From the NCBI RefSeq assembly GCF_003470205.1, contig NZ_QWKP01000221.1, positions 1 to 64,000 of the forward strand: 64,000 nt of DNA. Reading direction: 5' to 3'. The stretch comes from Cellulomonas rhizosphaerae. Lineage in GTDB: Bacteria; Actinomycetota; Actinomycetes; Actinomycetales; Cellulomonadaceae. A program made the position numbers and the translations under genes. This document shows positions 37,415-48,804 of this stretch, in pieces (the first letter of the stretch is position 1; each line of letters begins with the position of its first letter). Under the pieces are notes generated by a model that did no database searches, was not told where the DNA came from, and saw only the letters and a program-made list of their open reading frames with translations.

Positions 37415-38404
37415 ATGGAGTTCGACCGCGAGCAGGACATGCTCCGCGCGGCGTCCATGTACTACCTGCAGGACCTCAAGATGGAGGTCATCGCGCGGCA
37501 CCTGGGCACGTCCCGCTCGACGGTGTCCCGGATGCTCAAGCAGGCGCGGGCGTCCGGCCTGGTCGAGATCAACCTGCGCCCGTCCAGCACGCGCGCCCCC
37601 GGCCTGGGCCGTTCGGTCGCCGCTGCGTTCGGGATCGACTCCTACGTCGTCCCTGTCCCGGACTCCGCGAGCCATCTCGAGCGGCTCACGCAGGTCTCGA
37701 TGACCGCCGCGCGGCTGCTCTCGTCGTGGTTCGACTCGGACATGGTGATGGGCGTCGCGTGGGGGACGACGCTCGCCTCGGTCTCGCGCTTCCTCGTCCC
37801 GAAGCCCACCCGCGGCGCGGCGGTGGTGCAGCTCAACGGTGCCGCCAACATGCGCACGAGCGGGGTCGAGTACGCCTCGGACCTCATCTCGTCGTTCGGC
37901 ACCGCGTTCGGCGCCGCGGTGCACCATTTCTCGGTACCGGCGTTCTTCGACTACCCGGACACCAAGGCGGCGATGTGGCGGGAGCGCTCCGTACGCCGCG
38001 TGCTCGACATGCAGGAGCGTGCGGACATCGCCGTCTTCTCGGTCGGGGCCGTCGCGGGGGCGGTCCCGTCGCACGTCTACTCGGCGGGTTACCTCGACGA
38101 CGCGGACATCGAGGTCCTGCGCGACGAGGGCGTCGTCGGCGACGTCTGCACCGTGTTCCTGCGGGCGGACGGGTCGTGGCAGGACATCGCCGTCAACACC
38201 CGGGCCACCGGGCCGGACCCCCACCAGCTCGAGCACGTGCCGCGCCGGTTGTGCGTCGTGGCGGGCGACAACAAGGTCGCGCCGCTGCTCGCCGCCCTGC
38301 GCGCCGGGGTCGTCACGGACCTCGTGGTCGACGAGATCACGGCCGGGCTGCTGCTCGAGCAGGTCGAGCAGGCCCGGCCGCACCGGTCGCGCACCCGGGC
38401 CTGA
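37415..38404 (+). CDS. SorC/DeoR-type sugar-binding transcriptional regulator
   Basis: A 329-residue regulator. N-terminal HTH (residues ~5-45: MYYLQDLKMEVIARHLGTSR then STVSRMLKQARASGLV) and a C-terminal sugar-phosphate-binding domain with VMGVAWGTTLASV, VVQLNGA and VAGDNKVAPLLAALRAG. It is divergent from glpD, so it probably controls glycerol use, with glycerol 3-phosphate or dihydroxyacetone phosphate as likely effector; this is inferred. ATG 37415 follows AGGAGG with a 4-base gap. Its stop lies 4 bases from the convergent carboxylase stop. Confidence 0.88.
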   Translation: MEFDREQDMLRAASMYYLQDLKMEVIARHLGTSRSTVSRMLKQARASGLVEINLRPSSTRAPGLGRSVAAAFGIDSYVVPVPDSASHLERLTQVSMTAARLLSSWFDSDMVMGVAWGTTLASVSRFLVPKPTRGAAVVQLNGAANMRTSGVEYASDLISSFGTAFGAAVHHFSVPAFFDYPDTKAAMWRERSVRRVLDMQERADIAVFSVGAVAGAVPSHVYSAGYLDDADIEVLRDEGVVGDVCTVFLRADGSWQDIAVNTRATGPDPHQLEHVPRRLCVVAGDNKVAPLLAALRAGVVTDLVVDEITAGLLLEQVEQARPHRSRTRA

Positions 38405-38407
38405 CCC

Positions 38408-41985
<3,578 letters not shown>

Positions 41986-41989
<4 letters not shown>

Positions 41990-42585
41990 CGGGTCACGAC
42001 CATCCGGACGGGCGTCGGGTCGAACCCGTTGCAGGGGTTGTTGATCTGCGGGCAGTTGCTGACGACGACGAGCACGTCGCGCTCGGCGCGCAGGGACAGC
42101 GACAGGCCGGGCGCGGAGATGCCGTCGACGATCCCGAGCGCGCCGTCCGGGTCCACGGGCACGTTCATGTACCAGTTGATGTTCGAGACCAGGTCGCGCT
42201 TGCCCAGGCCATGCCTGCCGCCCTCGACGAGGAAGTTCTCGACGCACGCGTGCTGCGCCCACGTGTGCTGGCCGTAGCGCAACGTGTTCGACTCCTTCGA
42301 GCACGCGCCGCCGAGGGTGTCGTGGCGCCCGACCTCGTCGGCGACGACCGTCATCAGCGGGCCGTACTCGCAGTCGCGCAGGATCGAGCCCGTGGTCAGG
42401 AACACGGAGTCCTGCCCCTGGATGGTGTCCGGCGCGCTGTAGCGCAGGCTCGGGTCGGCGGCGTCGAAGACGAGGAAGTCGACGGCCTGGTTGCCGCCGA
42501 GGTCGATGATCGTCAGCACCTCGCCCGCGTGGACCACCGCGGACCAGGGGGCGCGGGCGGGGACGACGGTGTCGATCAGGCTCAT
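41986..42585 (-). CDS. Urea amidolyase-associated protein UAAP2 (CgdB/CgdA-type deiminase subunit)
   Basis: A 199-residue member of the DUF1989/UAAP2 family: EVLTIIDLGGNQAVDFLVFDAADPSLRYS, the metal-site region GGACSKESNTLRYG and HACVENFLVEGGRHGLGKRDLVSNINWYMNVPVDPDG. UAAP pairs were shown to form carboxyguanidine deiminase, which makes allophanate from carboxyguanidine; here this is by homology. Coupled at both ends by ATGA overlaps with UAAP1 and the carboxylase. Confidence 0.88.
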
Positions 42586-43433
42586 GCGATCCCCCGGGCG
42601 GTGAGGTCGGTGACGGTGTTGACGAAGGCGCGGCGGCCCTCGGGGGTGGCGGTCCAGAGCTCGTCGGTGTCGGCCGTCGGCTCCCCGCGCCAGGCCACGA
42701 CCTCGAGCGGTGTGCTCGTGAACGGGCGCGGGTCGAGCGGGTGGGCCGTGTTCGCGACGAGCAGCAGCAGCGGCACCTCGGCGCGCAGCGTGATCGCGGC
42801 GCCCGCTCCGGCCGAGCCCTCGAACACCGGGCGCCCCTCGTCGTCGACGCGGACACCCTGGAAGAACGAGATGCTCGGCGGCAGGTCGCGGCGGGCCAGG
42901 TCGTGCTTCGCGGCGGCGAGGGCGAACAGCTCCCGGCCGGCCGGGCTCTCGCCGTGGGCGGCGCCGTCGCCGTAGCGCTCCTCGTTGCGCGCCCTCGTCG
43001 TCGTGCCGTACAGCGCGTCCTGGCGGCCGGAGGTGTCGCCGACGATGCTCGCCAGGACCCTGCCCTGGTCGCTGAGCAGCAGGTGCCCGGCCGTCAGGTA
43101 GACCTGCCACTGGACCTTGACCGTGTCCGCGACGTTGAGGCGCTCCCACGGGCGGTCGAGGCGGTAGGCCAGGACGTGAGCGCACGCGTCGCCGACCAGG
43201 TCCGTGAGCATGACGTGCGTGCCGCGCGCCACGGCGAGGTGCGTGTACCCGCCTCCCGCGACGACCTCGGCGTGCACCATCGCGGTGGCGTCGATCCCCT
43301 CGGGCGGGGCGGGCCAGGCGGAGGCGGGGCGGGTGGGTTGCGTGGGGGTCGCGTCGAGCGCGGCCGCCTCCTGGGCCCGGGCGTGGGCGCGTGCCCCGGC
43401 CGTGGTGCCGGTCCCCGTGCAGGTGGTCGTCAT
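42582..43433 (-). CDS. Urea amidolyase-associated protein UAAP1 (CgdA/CgdB-type deiminase subunit)
   Basis: A 283-residue DUF1989-type protein, first gene of the carboxylase operon. It has the paired domain signature GGGYTHLAVARGTHVMLTDL, ALYGTTTRARNEERYGDG, LPPSISFFQGVRVDDEGRPVF and a ~45-residue disordered N terminus rich in T and A. It is the partner of UAAP2. The palindrome TTTCTGTC-N4-GACAGAAA lies 12 bases upstream of its start, between it and the divergent TetR gene. Confidence 0.88.
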   Translation of the reverse strand: MTTTCTGTGTTAGARAHARAQEAAALDATPTQPTRPASAWPAPPEGIDATAMVHAEVVAGGGYTHLAVARGTHVMLTDLVGDACAHVLAYRLDRPWERLNVADTVKVQWQVYLTAGHLLLSDQGRVLASIVGDTSGRQDALYGTTTRARNEERYGDGAAHGESPAGRELFALAAAKHDLARRDLPPSISFFQGVRVDDEGRPVFEGSAGAGAAITLRAEVPLLLLVANTAHPLDPRPFTSTPLEVVAWRGEPTADTDELWTATPEGRRAFVNTVTDLTARGIA

Positions 43434-43444
43434 GGCGTCCTCGA

Positions 43445-43464
43445 TTTCTGTCGACTGACAGAAA
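43445..43464. promoter_or_regulatory. Candidate TetR operator before the carboxylase operon
   Basis: TTTCTGTC (43445-43452), GACT, GACAGAAA (43457-43464): perfect 8-bp arms. The core CTGTC-N4-GACAG recurs at 44298-44311 before the symporter gene, tying both to the TetR protein encoded between them. Confidence 0.8.
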
Positions 43465-43492
43465 CAGCGTCGGCGCCCGAGGTTCCGCGGCC

Positions 43493-43519
43493 GTCACCCG
43501 GAGGTAAACCTTGTGTAAC
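43493..43519 (+). promoter_or_regulatory. Candidate GlnR box
   Basis: GTCAC-N6-GTAAA-N6-GTAAC with 11-base spacing, matching the first three half-sites of the GlnR pattern GTnAC-N6-GAAAC-N6-GTnAC closely but not perfectly. It lies between the UAAP1 and TetR genes, where nitrogen control would make sense. Confidence 0.45.
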
Positions 43520-43545
43520 GCGGGCCCTGGTACGTTCGGCTGGCT

Positions 43546-44178
43546 ATGGCACGCAGACCCGGTCGACCGCGCGCGAGCGGCGACCCGCACGGCGAGCGGG
43601 ACACCCGCCAGGACGTGCTCGACGCCGCCGCGGCCCTCTTCTGCTCGGTCGGGTTCACCTCCACGAGCACGCGCGCCATCGCCGACGCCGCCGGTGTCCG
43701 GCAGGCCTCGATCTACCACCACTTCGCCGGCAAGGACGCGATCCTGCTCGAGCTGCTGCTCGGTACGGTCCAGCCGTCGCTCGAGCTCGCCGACGCGCTC
43801 GTCGCCGCACCCGAGCCCGCGCCCGCCCGGCTGTGGTCGCTCGTGCACGCCGACGTCGCGCTGCTCGCGGGCGGCCCGGTCAACCTCGGGGTCCTCTACG
43901 TGCTGCCCGAGGTCGCGGCCGAGCAGTTCGCGCCGTTCCACGTGCTGCGGGCCCGGCTGCGGGCGCGCTACTCGGAGCTGGCCGACGCCGCCGCGGCACG
44001 GAGCGAGGCCGACGACCGCGGGGCCCTCGTCCTCGGCCTCGTCGAGTCGGTGATCCTGCGTCGCCGTGACACGCCGGACCTCGACGTCCCGGTCGTCCAG
44101 CGCTCGGTCGCCGACGCCGTCCTGCGCCTGATCGGCTGCACCCCGACGCAGATCGCCGCCGCCTCGACGCCCTCCTGA
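43546..44178 (+). CDS. TetR-family regulator of the carboxylase/symporter locus
   Basis: A 210-residue repressor with HTH GFTSTSTRAIADAAGVRQAS followed by IYHHFAGKDAILLELL, and a ligand-binding helical domain. Divergent from UAAP1 and followed by the symporter; the CTGTC-N4-GACAG palindromes on both sides are its likely sites. The effector could be guanidine, urea or a derivative, which is unknown. ATG 43546 (MARRPGRPRAS) lacks a clear Shine-Dalgarno, with TACGTT 9 bases upstream, so its mRNA may be leaderless or nearly so. Confidence 0.87.
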   Translation: MARRPGRPRASGDPHGERDTRQDVLDAAAALFCSVGFTSTSTRAIADAAGVRQASIYHHFAGKDAILLELLLGTVQPSLELADALVAAPEPAPARLWSLVHADVALLAGGPVNLGVLYVLPEVAAEQFAPFHVLRARLRARYSELADAAAARSEADDRGALVLGLVESVILRRRDTPDLDVPVVQRSVADAVLRLIGCTPTQIAAASTPS

Positions 44179-44297
44179 TCGGGCGGGCGCGGGTCGCGCG
44201 CGCGGGGGCGCGGGTGACGCGAGTGCTGCAGGCGCGGATTTAACACAAGCGTTTCGTGCGCGCCTCCGGCCCGACACGGCTCGGGTGGTCAATGAAC

Positions 44298-44311
44298 CTG
44301 TCGGCCGACAG
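44298..44311. promoter_or_regulatory. Second CTGTC-N4-GACAG operator before the symporter
   Basis: CTGTCGGCCGACAG, followed by AAAC, is a perfect 14-bp palindrome with the same half-site and spacing as 43445-43464. It lies 55 bases upstream of the symporter start. A partial GlnR-like pair (GAAAC-N6-GTTAA on the minus strand) is at 44240-44255. Confidence 0.75.
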
Positions 44312-44365
44312 AAACTCGGCCGCTTCGTCCGTCCCCCCTGGCCCGCCTCTCCCCTCGGAGCCTCC

Positions 44366-45883
44366 ATGATCATCGCCGGAGTCGGTCTGTCCGTCCTCGC
44401 CGTCGTCCTCGTCGGCATCTTCGTCGCGCGCAAGGTGGACGGCGACAGCGCCAACTACCTCGTCGCGGGCCGGCGCCTGGGGGTGCCGCTCGTCGCGGCC
44501 TCGCTCATGGCCGCGGCCGTCGACTCCAACGCGACGGTCGGCAACACCGACCTCACCGCGTCGTTCGGGTTCTGGGCCGGGGCGTCGCTCGCCCTCGGTC
44601 TGGCGCTGTGCCTGCTGCTCACGGGCCTGTTCCTGGCCAAGCCGATGAACCGCATGAAGCTGTTCACGCTCGCCGACTTCTACCGGCTGCGGTACGGGCG
44701 GGGCGTCGAGGTCGCGTCGTCGGTGTTCATGATCTTCGCGTTCGCGATCCTCATGGCCGGCAACCTCGTGGCCTGCGGGTTCCTGCTCGAGCGCTTCCTC
44801 GGCATCGACTACACCGTGGGCGTGCTCATCGCGGTCGGCCTCGTCCTGCTCTACACGATCGGCGGCGGCATGTTCTCCGACGCCTACACCGCGGCGATCC
44901 AGATCGTCATCACGATCGTCGCGACCGTCAGCCTCGTGATCTGGTTCGGCGTCACCTACGGGTTCCACGTCGACGAGGGCATGGGCCCGTTCGACCTCGA
45001 GCAGCTGACCCAGACCAGCGCCGGCGCGCCGATCAACTGGGCCACGCTCATCGCGCTCGGCATCGGCGACATCGTCGCGATCGACTTCATGCAGCGCATC
45101 TTCGCCGCGCGCAACCCCGAGACCGCCCGCCGGTCGTGCCTGACCGGCGCGGCGGGCACCGCCATCATCGGCGTCGCCTTCGCGATGGTCGCCCTGTCCG
45201 CCTCGTCGGTGCTCGGCCTGACGACGGACGCGGGCCCGATCCTGTTCCAGCTGCTCGACGACTACGCGCCCTCCGGCCTGACGGTGCTGGTGCTGTCCGG
45301 CATCGTGGCGGCGTCCTTCTCGACCGCCTCGGGCGCGATCCTCGCGACGTCGGCCGTGGCCGTGCGCAACATCTTCGGCGTCCGCCGCGTGGTGTCCGCG
45401 AAGGAGGAGGGCGTCCGCGACCCGCTGCTGCTGTGGACGCGCGTCGCGATGGTCCCGATCGTCGCGCTCGGCATCACGATCGCGCTCAAGGTCGCCCAGA
45501 CCGGCATCCTGCTCACGCTCGCGTTCGACCTCATGCTCGCAGGCCTCCTCGTGCCGTTCATCCTCGGCCTGTTCTGGAAGCGCGGCGGCACCCGCGCGGC
45601 CGTCGCGGCGCTGTCGATCGGCGTCGGCGTGCGGATCGTGCTGTTCGTCCTGACGCCCACGATCTACGGCGTGCCGAACGACGTCTGGTACATCCCGAAC
45701 ACGCTGGTCGACGCCTCGTTCGACGGCTGGCCGACGTTCTGGGCGTTCGGCGCCTCGATCGTCGCGTACGTCGTCGCCGCCGCGATCTGGCCGCGCAGCG
45801 TCACCGAGGAGGCGTGGGCGATCGCCGACGGCATGCCCGACGAGACCGCCCCCGCTCCTCGGGAGCCGGAGCCCGCTCTCTGA
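44366..45883 (+). CDS. Sodium:solute symporter family transporter
   Basis: A 505-residue SSS-family permease with about 13 spans: start MIIAGVGLSVLAVVLVGIFV, the NYLVAGRRLGVPLVAASLMA signature and VAIDFMQRIFAARNPETARR. The usual Na2-site region is around VAASFSTASGAILATSAVAV. By position and shared operator it probably imports the substrate of the carboxylase (urea or guanidine). ATG 44366 is preferred to the longer frame at 44285, whose extra residues run through the operator; CGGAG precedes it. A hairpin follows the stop. Confidence 0.88.
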   Translation: MIIAGVGLSVLAVVLVGIFVARKVDGDSANYLVAGRRLGVPLVAASLMAAAVDSNATVGNTDLTASFGFWAGASLALGLALCLLLTGLFLAKPMNRMKLFTLADFYRLRYGRGVEVASSVFMIFAFAILMAGNLVACGFLLERFLGIDYTVGVLIAVGLVLLYTIGGGMFSDAYTAAIQIVITIVATVSLVIWFGVTYGFHVDEGMGPFDLEQLTQTSAGAPINWATLIALGIGDIVAIDFMQRIFAARNPETARRSCLTGAAGTAIIGVAFAMVALSASSVLGLTTDAGPILFQLLDDYAPSGLTVLVLSGIVAASFSTASGAILATSAVAVRNIFGVRRVVSAKEEGVRDPLLLWTRVAMVPIVALGITIALKVAQTGILLTLAFDLMLAGLLVPFILGLFWKRGGTRAAVAALSIGVGVRIVLFVLTPTIYGVPNDVWYIPNTLVDASFDGWPTFWAFGASIVAYVVAAAIWPRSVTEEAWAIADGMPDETAPAPREPEPAL

Positions 45884-45923
45884 GCCCCGCAGTCTGAGCA
45901 CCCCAGTCTGAGCCCGCAGGACG

Positions 45924-45957
45924 ACCGGCCCGGCGCCATCTCGGCGACCGGGCCGGT
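45924..45957. terminator. Hairpin terminator after the symporter
   Basis: ACCGGCCCGG-CGCC, loop ATCTC, GGCG, one bulged A, CCGGGCCGGT: a 14-bp stem 41 bases after the stop. A short direct repeat (CAGTCTGAGC twice, 45891-45916) precedes it. Confidence 0.82.
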
Positions 45958-45982
45958 TGGCTGCTCGCGGTCGGGCCGCCGC

Positions 45983-45994
45983 TAGGTTGGCCCG
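45983..45994 (+). promoter_or_regulatory. -10 element for leaderless N-acetyltransferase mRNA
   Basis: TAGGTT (45983-45988) lies 6 bases before GTG 45995, and no Shine-Dalgarno is visible, the spacing expected when transcription starts on the start codon. The -35 is not clear. Confidence 0.5.
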
Positions 45995-46504
45995 GTGGCG
46001 ACCTCAACCTTCCGCGTGCGACCCGCGCTGCCGGCCGACGTCCGCGCCATCCGTGGGCTCGTCGAGCCGTATGCCGCCGAGCGGATCCTGCTCGCCAAGG
46101 AGTGGGTCGGCTACTACGAGGCGGTGCAGGAGTTCCTGGTCGTCGAGGCCGAGGACGGCGCGGTCATCGGCTGCGGTGCGCTGCACGTGATGTGGCAGGA
46201 CCTGGCCGAGATCCGCACGCTCGCGGCCGACCGTGCGTGGCGGGGAGCCGGCGTGGGGCACGCGCTGCTCGATGCGCTGCTGGTCCGGGCTCGCGAGCTG
46301 GGCCTGCGCCGCGTGTTCTGCCTGACGTTCGAGGTGCCGTTCTTCGAGGGCCACGGGTTCCACGTCATCGAGGGCACGCCGGTCACGCAGGACGTCTACC
46401 TCGAGCTGCTGCGCTCGCACGACGACGGCGTCGCCGAGTTCCTCGACCTCGCGCGCGTGAAGCCCAACACGCTGGGCAACACGCGCATGCTCATCGAGCT
46501 GTAG
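45995..46504 (+). CDS. argA: Amino-acid N-acetyltransferase (N-acetylglutamate synthase, ArgA-type GNAT)
   Basis: A 169-residue stand-alone GNAT enzyme, first step of arginine synthesis (acetyl-CoA plus glutamate), as in the short actinobacterial NAGS. Acetyl-CoA motif A is AEIRTLAADRAWRGAGVGHALLDAL, preceded by GCGALHVMWQDL and followed by RRVFCLTFEVPFFEGHGFHVIEG. GTG 45995 appears to be the start of a leaderless mRNA. No other arg genes nearby, so the substrate rests on similarity. Confidence 0.82.
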   Translation: MATSTFRVRPALPADVRAIRGLVEPYAAERILLAKEWVGYYEAVQEFLVVEAEDGAVIGCGALHVMWQDLAEIRTLAADRAWRGAGVGHALLDALLVRARELGLRRVFCLTFEVPFFEGHGFHVIEGTPVTQDVYLELLRSHDDGVAEFLDLARVKPNTLGNTRMLIEL

Positions 46505-46658
46505 GCGGCTCGACCCCCGCCTGCGAGCGCCGCTCTCGCGGCCATCTCGTCGACGTCCATCTCGTGAACGCAGCTCTCGTCGCAGCGGACGCGCTGGTCA
46601 ACGACGCGCGGGCTGCAACGTTCGGTGCAACCATCCGGGCACGGAGCCAGCCGCGCCG

Positions 46659-47012
46659 TCAGGGGAGCGGGGTGTGGTGCGTGAGGTCGAAGGTGCCGTC
46701 GGTCTCGACGACGACCGCCACCAGGTCGGTCAGCGCCCAGGTCTGGTGGTCCTCGCCCGGCTGCCAGACGACGACCGCGGCGGGCTCCACCTCGCGGCTC
46801 TCGTCGCCCGCCCCGACCCGCGCCCGGCCGCTGACGATCGCGAACGCCTGGCTCCGCACCGCCGGGTGCCGGCCTATGGTCCCGCCCGCCGCGACGCGCG
46901 CCACGTGCACCTGCGTCAACGCCCCGTCCACGGTCGGAGGCAGCGCGTCCATCACGACCCCCACGCTCGAGAACCGCTCGACGGCGTACGAGGGCATCGC
47001 GGCGATCTCCAT
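46659..47012 (-). CDS. Small cupin-domain protein
   Basis: A 117-residue single-cupin protein: GGTIGRHPAVRSQAFAIVSGRARVG forms the first motif (one His visible where the consensus has two) and VWQPGEDHQTWALTD the second. ATG 47012 (MEIAAMPSYAV) is preferred to the longer frame starting at 47072. Metal content and ligand are unknown. The 154 bases between the acetyltransferase stop and this gene's stop show nothing recognisable. Confidence 0.78.
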   Translation of the reverse strand: MEIAAMPSYAVERFSSVGVVMDALPPTVDGALTQVHVARVAAGGTIGRHPAVRSQAFAIVSGRARVGAGDESREVEPAAVVVWQPGEDHQTWALTDLVAVVVETDGTFDLTHHTPLP

Positions 47013-47060
47013 CCCCCCATCCTGCCGCCGCGCGTCCGCCCGGGCGCCCGGGGCGGCTGA

Positions 47061-47107
47061 CATCACGGGCATCCCGCTACATCACGGGGATCGCAACCCC
47101 CGTGATG
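47061..47107. terminator. CATCACGGG repeats forming a hairpin after mutY
   Basis: CATCACGGGG (47080-47089) pairs perfectly with CCCCGTGATG (47098-47107) across an 8-base loop, 37 bases past the mutY stop in the minus direction. A further direct copy CATCACGGG sits at 47061-47069, allowing an alternative fold. Confidence 0.7.
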
Positions 47108-47143
47108 AAGCGGAACCACCGTGCTGACCCCCGTCCGCGCTGC

Positions 47144-48052
47144 TCAGCGGGGGAGCGAGTACGTGGGCTCGGCGTCCGGGGACGGTGGGTCGTGGCGCGC
47201 GACGAGGCCGTCGGCGACGAGCGAGTCGACGCACCGCGCGCGCTGGGCCGCGTCCGGCCAGACCTGGTCGACCGCGTGCTGCGGCACGGGCCCGAGGGCC
47301 TCGCGGAGCAGGGCCATGATGCGGCCGCGGACCTGCCGGTCGGTGCCGGCCCAGGCCTGGGTGCGTCGGCGCGCGTGGTGCTCGTCGCCCGGGCGCCCGG
47401 CGGCGAGCCACGCGCACGACGAGGCGACCGGGCACGACTCGCACCGCGGAGCGCGGGCCGTGCACACCAGGGCGCCGAGCTCCATGGACGCGGCAGCCCA
47501 GCGCGCGGCCCCGTCGTCCGTCGCGGGGACGAGTGCCGAGGCGGTGCGGACCTCCGCGGCGGTCAGCGACGGCGCCGGCAGGGCCGAGCCGCCGACGGTG
47601 CGCGCCAGGACGCGGCGCACGTTGGTGTCGAGCACCACCGACCGCCGCCCGAACGCGAACGCCCGCACCGCGGCCGCCGTGTAGGAGCCGATGCCGGGCA
47701 GCGCGAGCAGCGCGTCCTCGTCGTCGGGCACCTCGCCGCCGTGCCGCGCGACGATCGCCCGCGCGCACTCCTGCAGCCGCAGGGCGCGGCGCGGGTAGCC
47801 GAGGCGGTCCCACGCGCGCAGCACGTCGGCGGTCGGGGCCGCGGCGAGGTCGGCGGGCGTCGGCCACGCGGACATCCAGGCGCGCCACGCGGGCTCGACG
47901 CGGACGACCGGCGTCTGCTGCAGCATCACCTCGCTGACCAGCACGCCCCACGGGGTGCGGTCGGGCGCGCGCCACGGCAGGTCCCGCGCGTGCTCGTCGA
48001 ACCACGCCACGACAGTCCCGACGAGCGCGGGGTCGGCGGGGGCGGTCGGCAC
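47144..48052 (-). CDS. mutY: A/G-specific adenine glycosylase
   Basis: A 302-residue base-excision repair enzyme that removes adenine opposite 8-oxoguanine. Catalytic Glu41 in SEVMLQQTPVVRV, the HhH-GPD segment LPGIGSYTAAAVRAFAFG, Asp142 in VVLDTNVRR, and a 4Fe-4S site with C-x6-C-x2-C-x5-C (CTARAPRCESCPVASSC). The C-terminal NUDIX-like 8-oxoG-recognition domain is short and weakly conserved (~80 residues). GTG 48052 is the start consistent with this N terminus; the frame runs on to 48199 but without family similarity. Confidence 0.92.
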   Translation of the reverse strand: MPTAPADPALVGTVVAWFDEHARDLPWRAPDRTPWGVLVSEVMLQQTPVVRVEPAWRAWMSAWPTPADLAAAPTADVLRAWDRLGYPRRALRLQECARAIVARHGGEVPDDEDALLALPGIGSYTAAAVRAFAFGRRSVVLDTNVRRVLARTVGGSALPAPSLTAAEVRTASALVPATDDGAARWAAASMELGALVCTARAPRCESCPVASSCAWLAAGRPGDEHHARRRTQAWAGTDRQVRGRIMALLREALGPVPQHAVDQVWPDAAQRARCVDSLVADGLVARHDPPSPDAEPTYSLPR

Positions 48053-48177
48053 GGGAGCATCGTGCCCCGCCCGGCGGTCCGCGGCGAACGGATCCCGCGG
48101 CGCGCCGGTCAGGCTCGCCCGGACGGCCGCCCGCCCCTCGTACCGTGGAGACGGTCGATCGAACAAGGAGGTGGAAC

Positions 48178-48795
48178 GTGTCCGCACCCAGGCCCGCACC
48201 CCGCCCCTCGGCGGCCGTGTACCGCCGTCGCCGGCTCGTCGTGCTCGGCATCCCGCTGCTCGTCGTCGTGCTGGTCGTCTGGCTCGTCGCGGGCCGCGGC
48301 TCGGCCGACGAGCCCTCGTCGGCCCCGAAGACGACGGCGACGACGACCACGAAGTCCACGCCGAAGGCCACCCCCAAGTCCACGCCGACCCCCACCGCCA
48401 CGACCGGCGTCCCCGACTGCACGGACCTGAAGCTCAAGGTCAGCGCCGACGACGCGTCGTACGCGGCCGGCCAGAACCCCAAGCTGACCACGACGATCAC
48501 GAACCAGGGCAAGGAGGCGTGCCTGGTCGACGCGGGCACGGACGAGGCCGCCCTGGTCATCACCTCGGGCGACGACCGGGTCTGGTCGAGCCAGGACTGC
48601 GCGAGCGAGGCGTCCGCGTACCGCCCGCTCCTGCTCGCCGCGGGCGAGAGCGTCAAGGACTCCGTCACGTGGAAGCGGGTGCGCTCGGAGGAGCAGTGCC
48701 CCAAGGACCTGCCGGCCCCCAAGTCGGGGACCTATGCGGCCACGTACACGCTCTCGGGCGTCAACGCGGCGCCCGAGGTCTTCACGCTCGGCTGA
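48178..48795 (+). CDS. Membrane-anchored protein of unknown function
   Basis: A 205-residue protein: basic N terminus, one span (LVVLGIPLLVVVLVVWLVAG, residues ~21-41), a Ser/Thr/Lys/Pro linker (TTATTTTKSTPKATPKSTP) and an outer beta-rich domain with three or four cysteines (PDCTDLKLKV, EACLVDAG, SQDCASEA, EEQCPKDL) that could form disulfides. It resembles DUF4232/Ig-fold anchored proteins but I do not recognise the family. GTG 48178 follows AAGGAGG. Convergent with disA, 9 bases between stops. Confidence 0.75.
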   Translation: MSAPRPAPRPSAAVYRRRRLVVLGIPLLVVVLVVWLVAGRGSADEPSSAPKTTATTTTKSTPKATPKSTPTPTATTGVPDCTDLKLKVSADDASYAAGQNPKLTTTITNQGKEACLVDAGTDEAALVITSGDDRVWSSQDCASEASAYRPLLLAAGESVKDSVTWKRVRSEEQCPKDLPAPKSGTYAATYTLSGVNAAPEVFTLG

Positions 48796-48804
48796 GCGCA
48801 GGCG

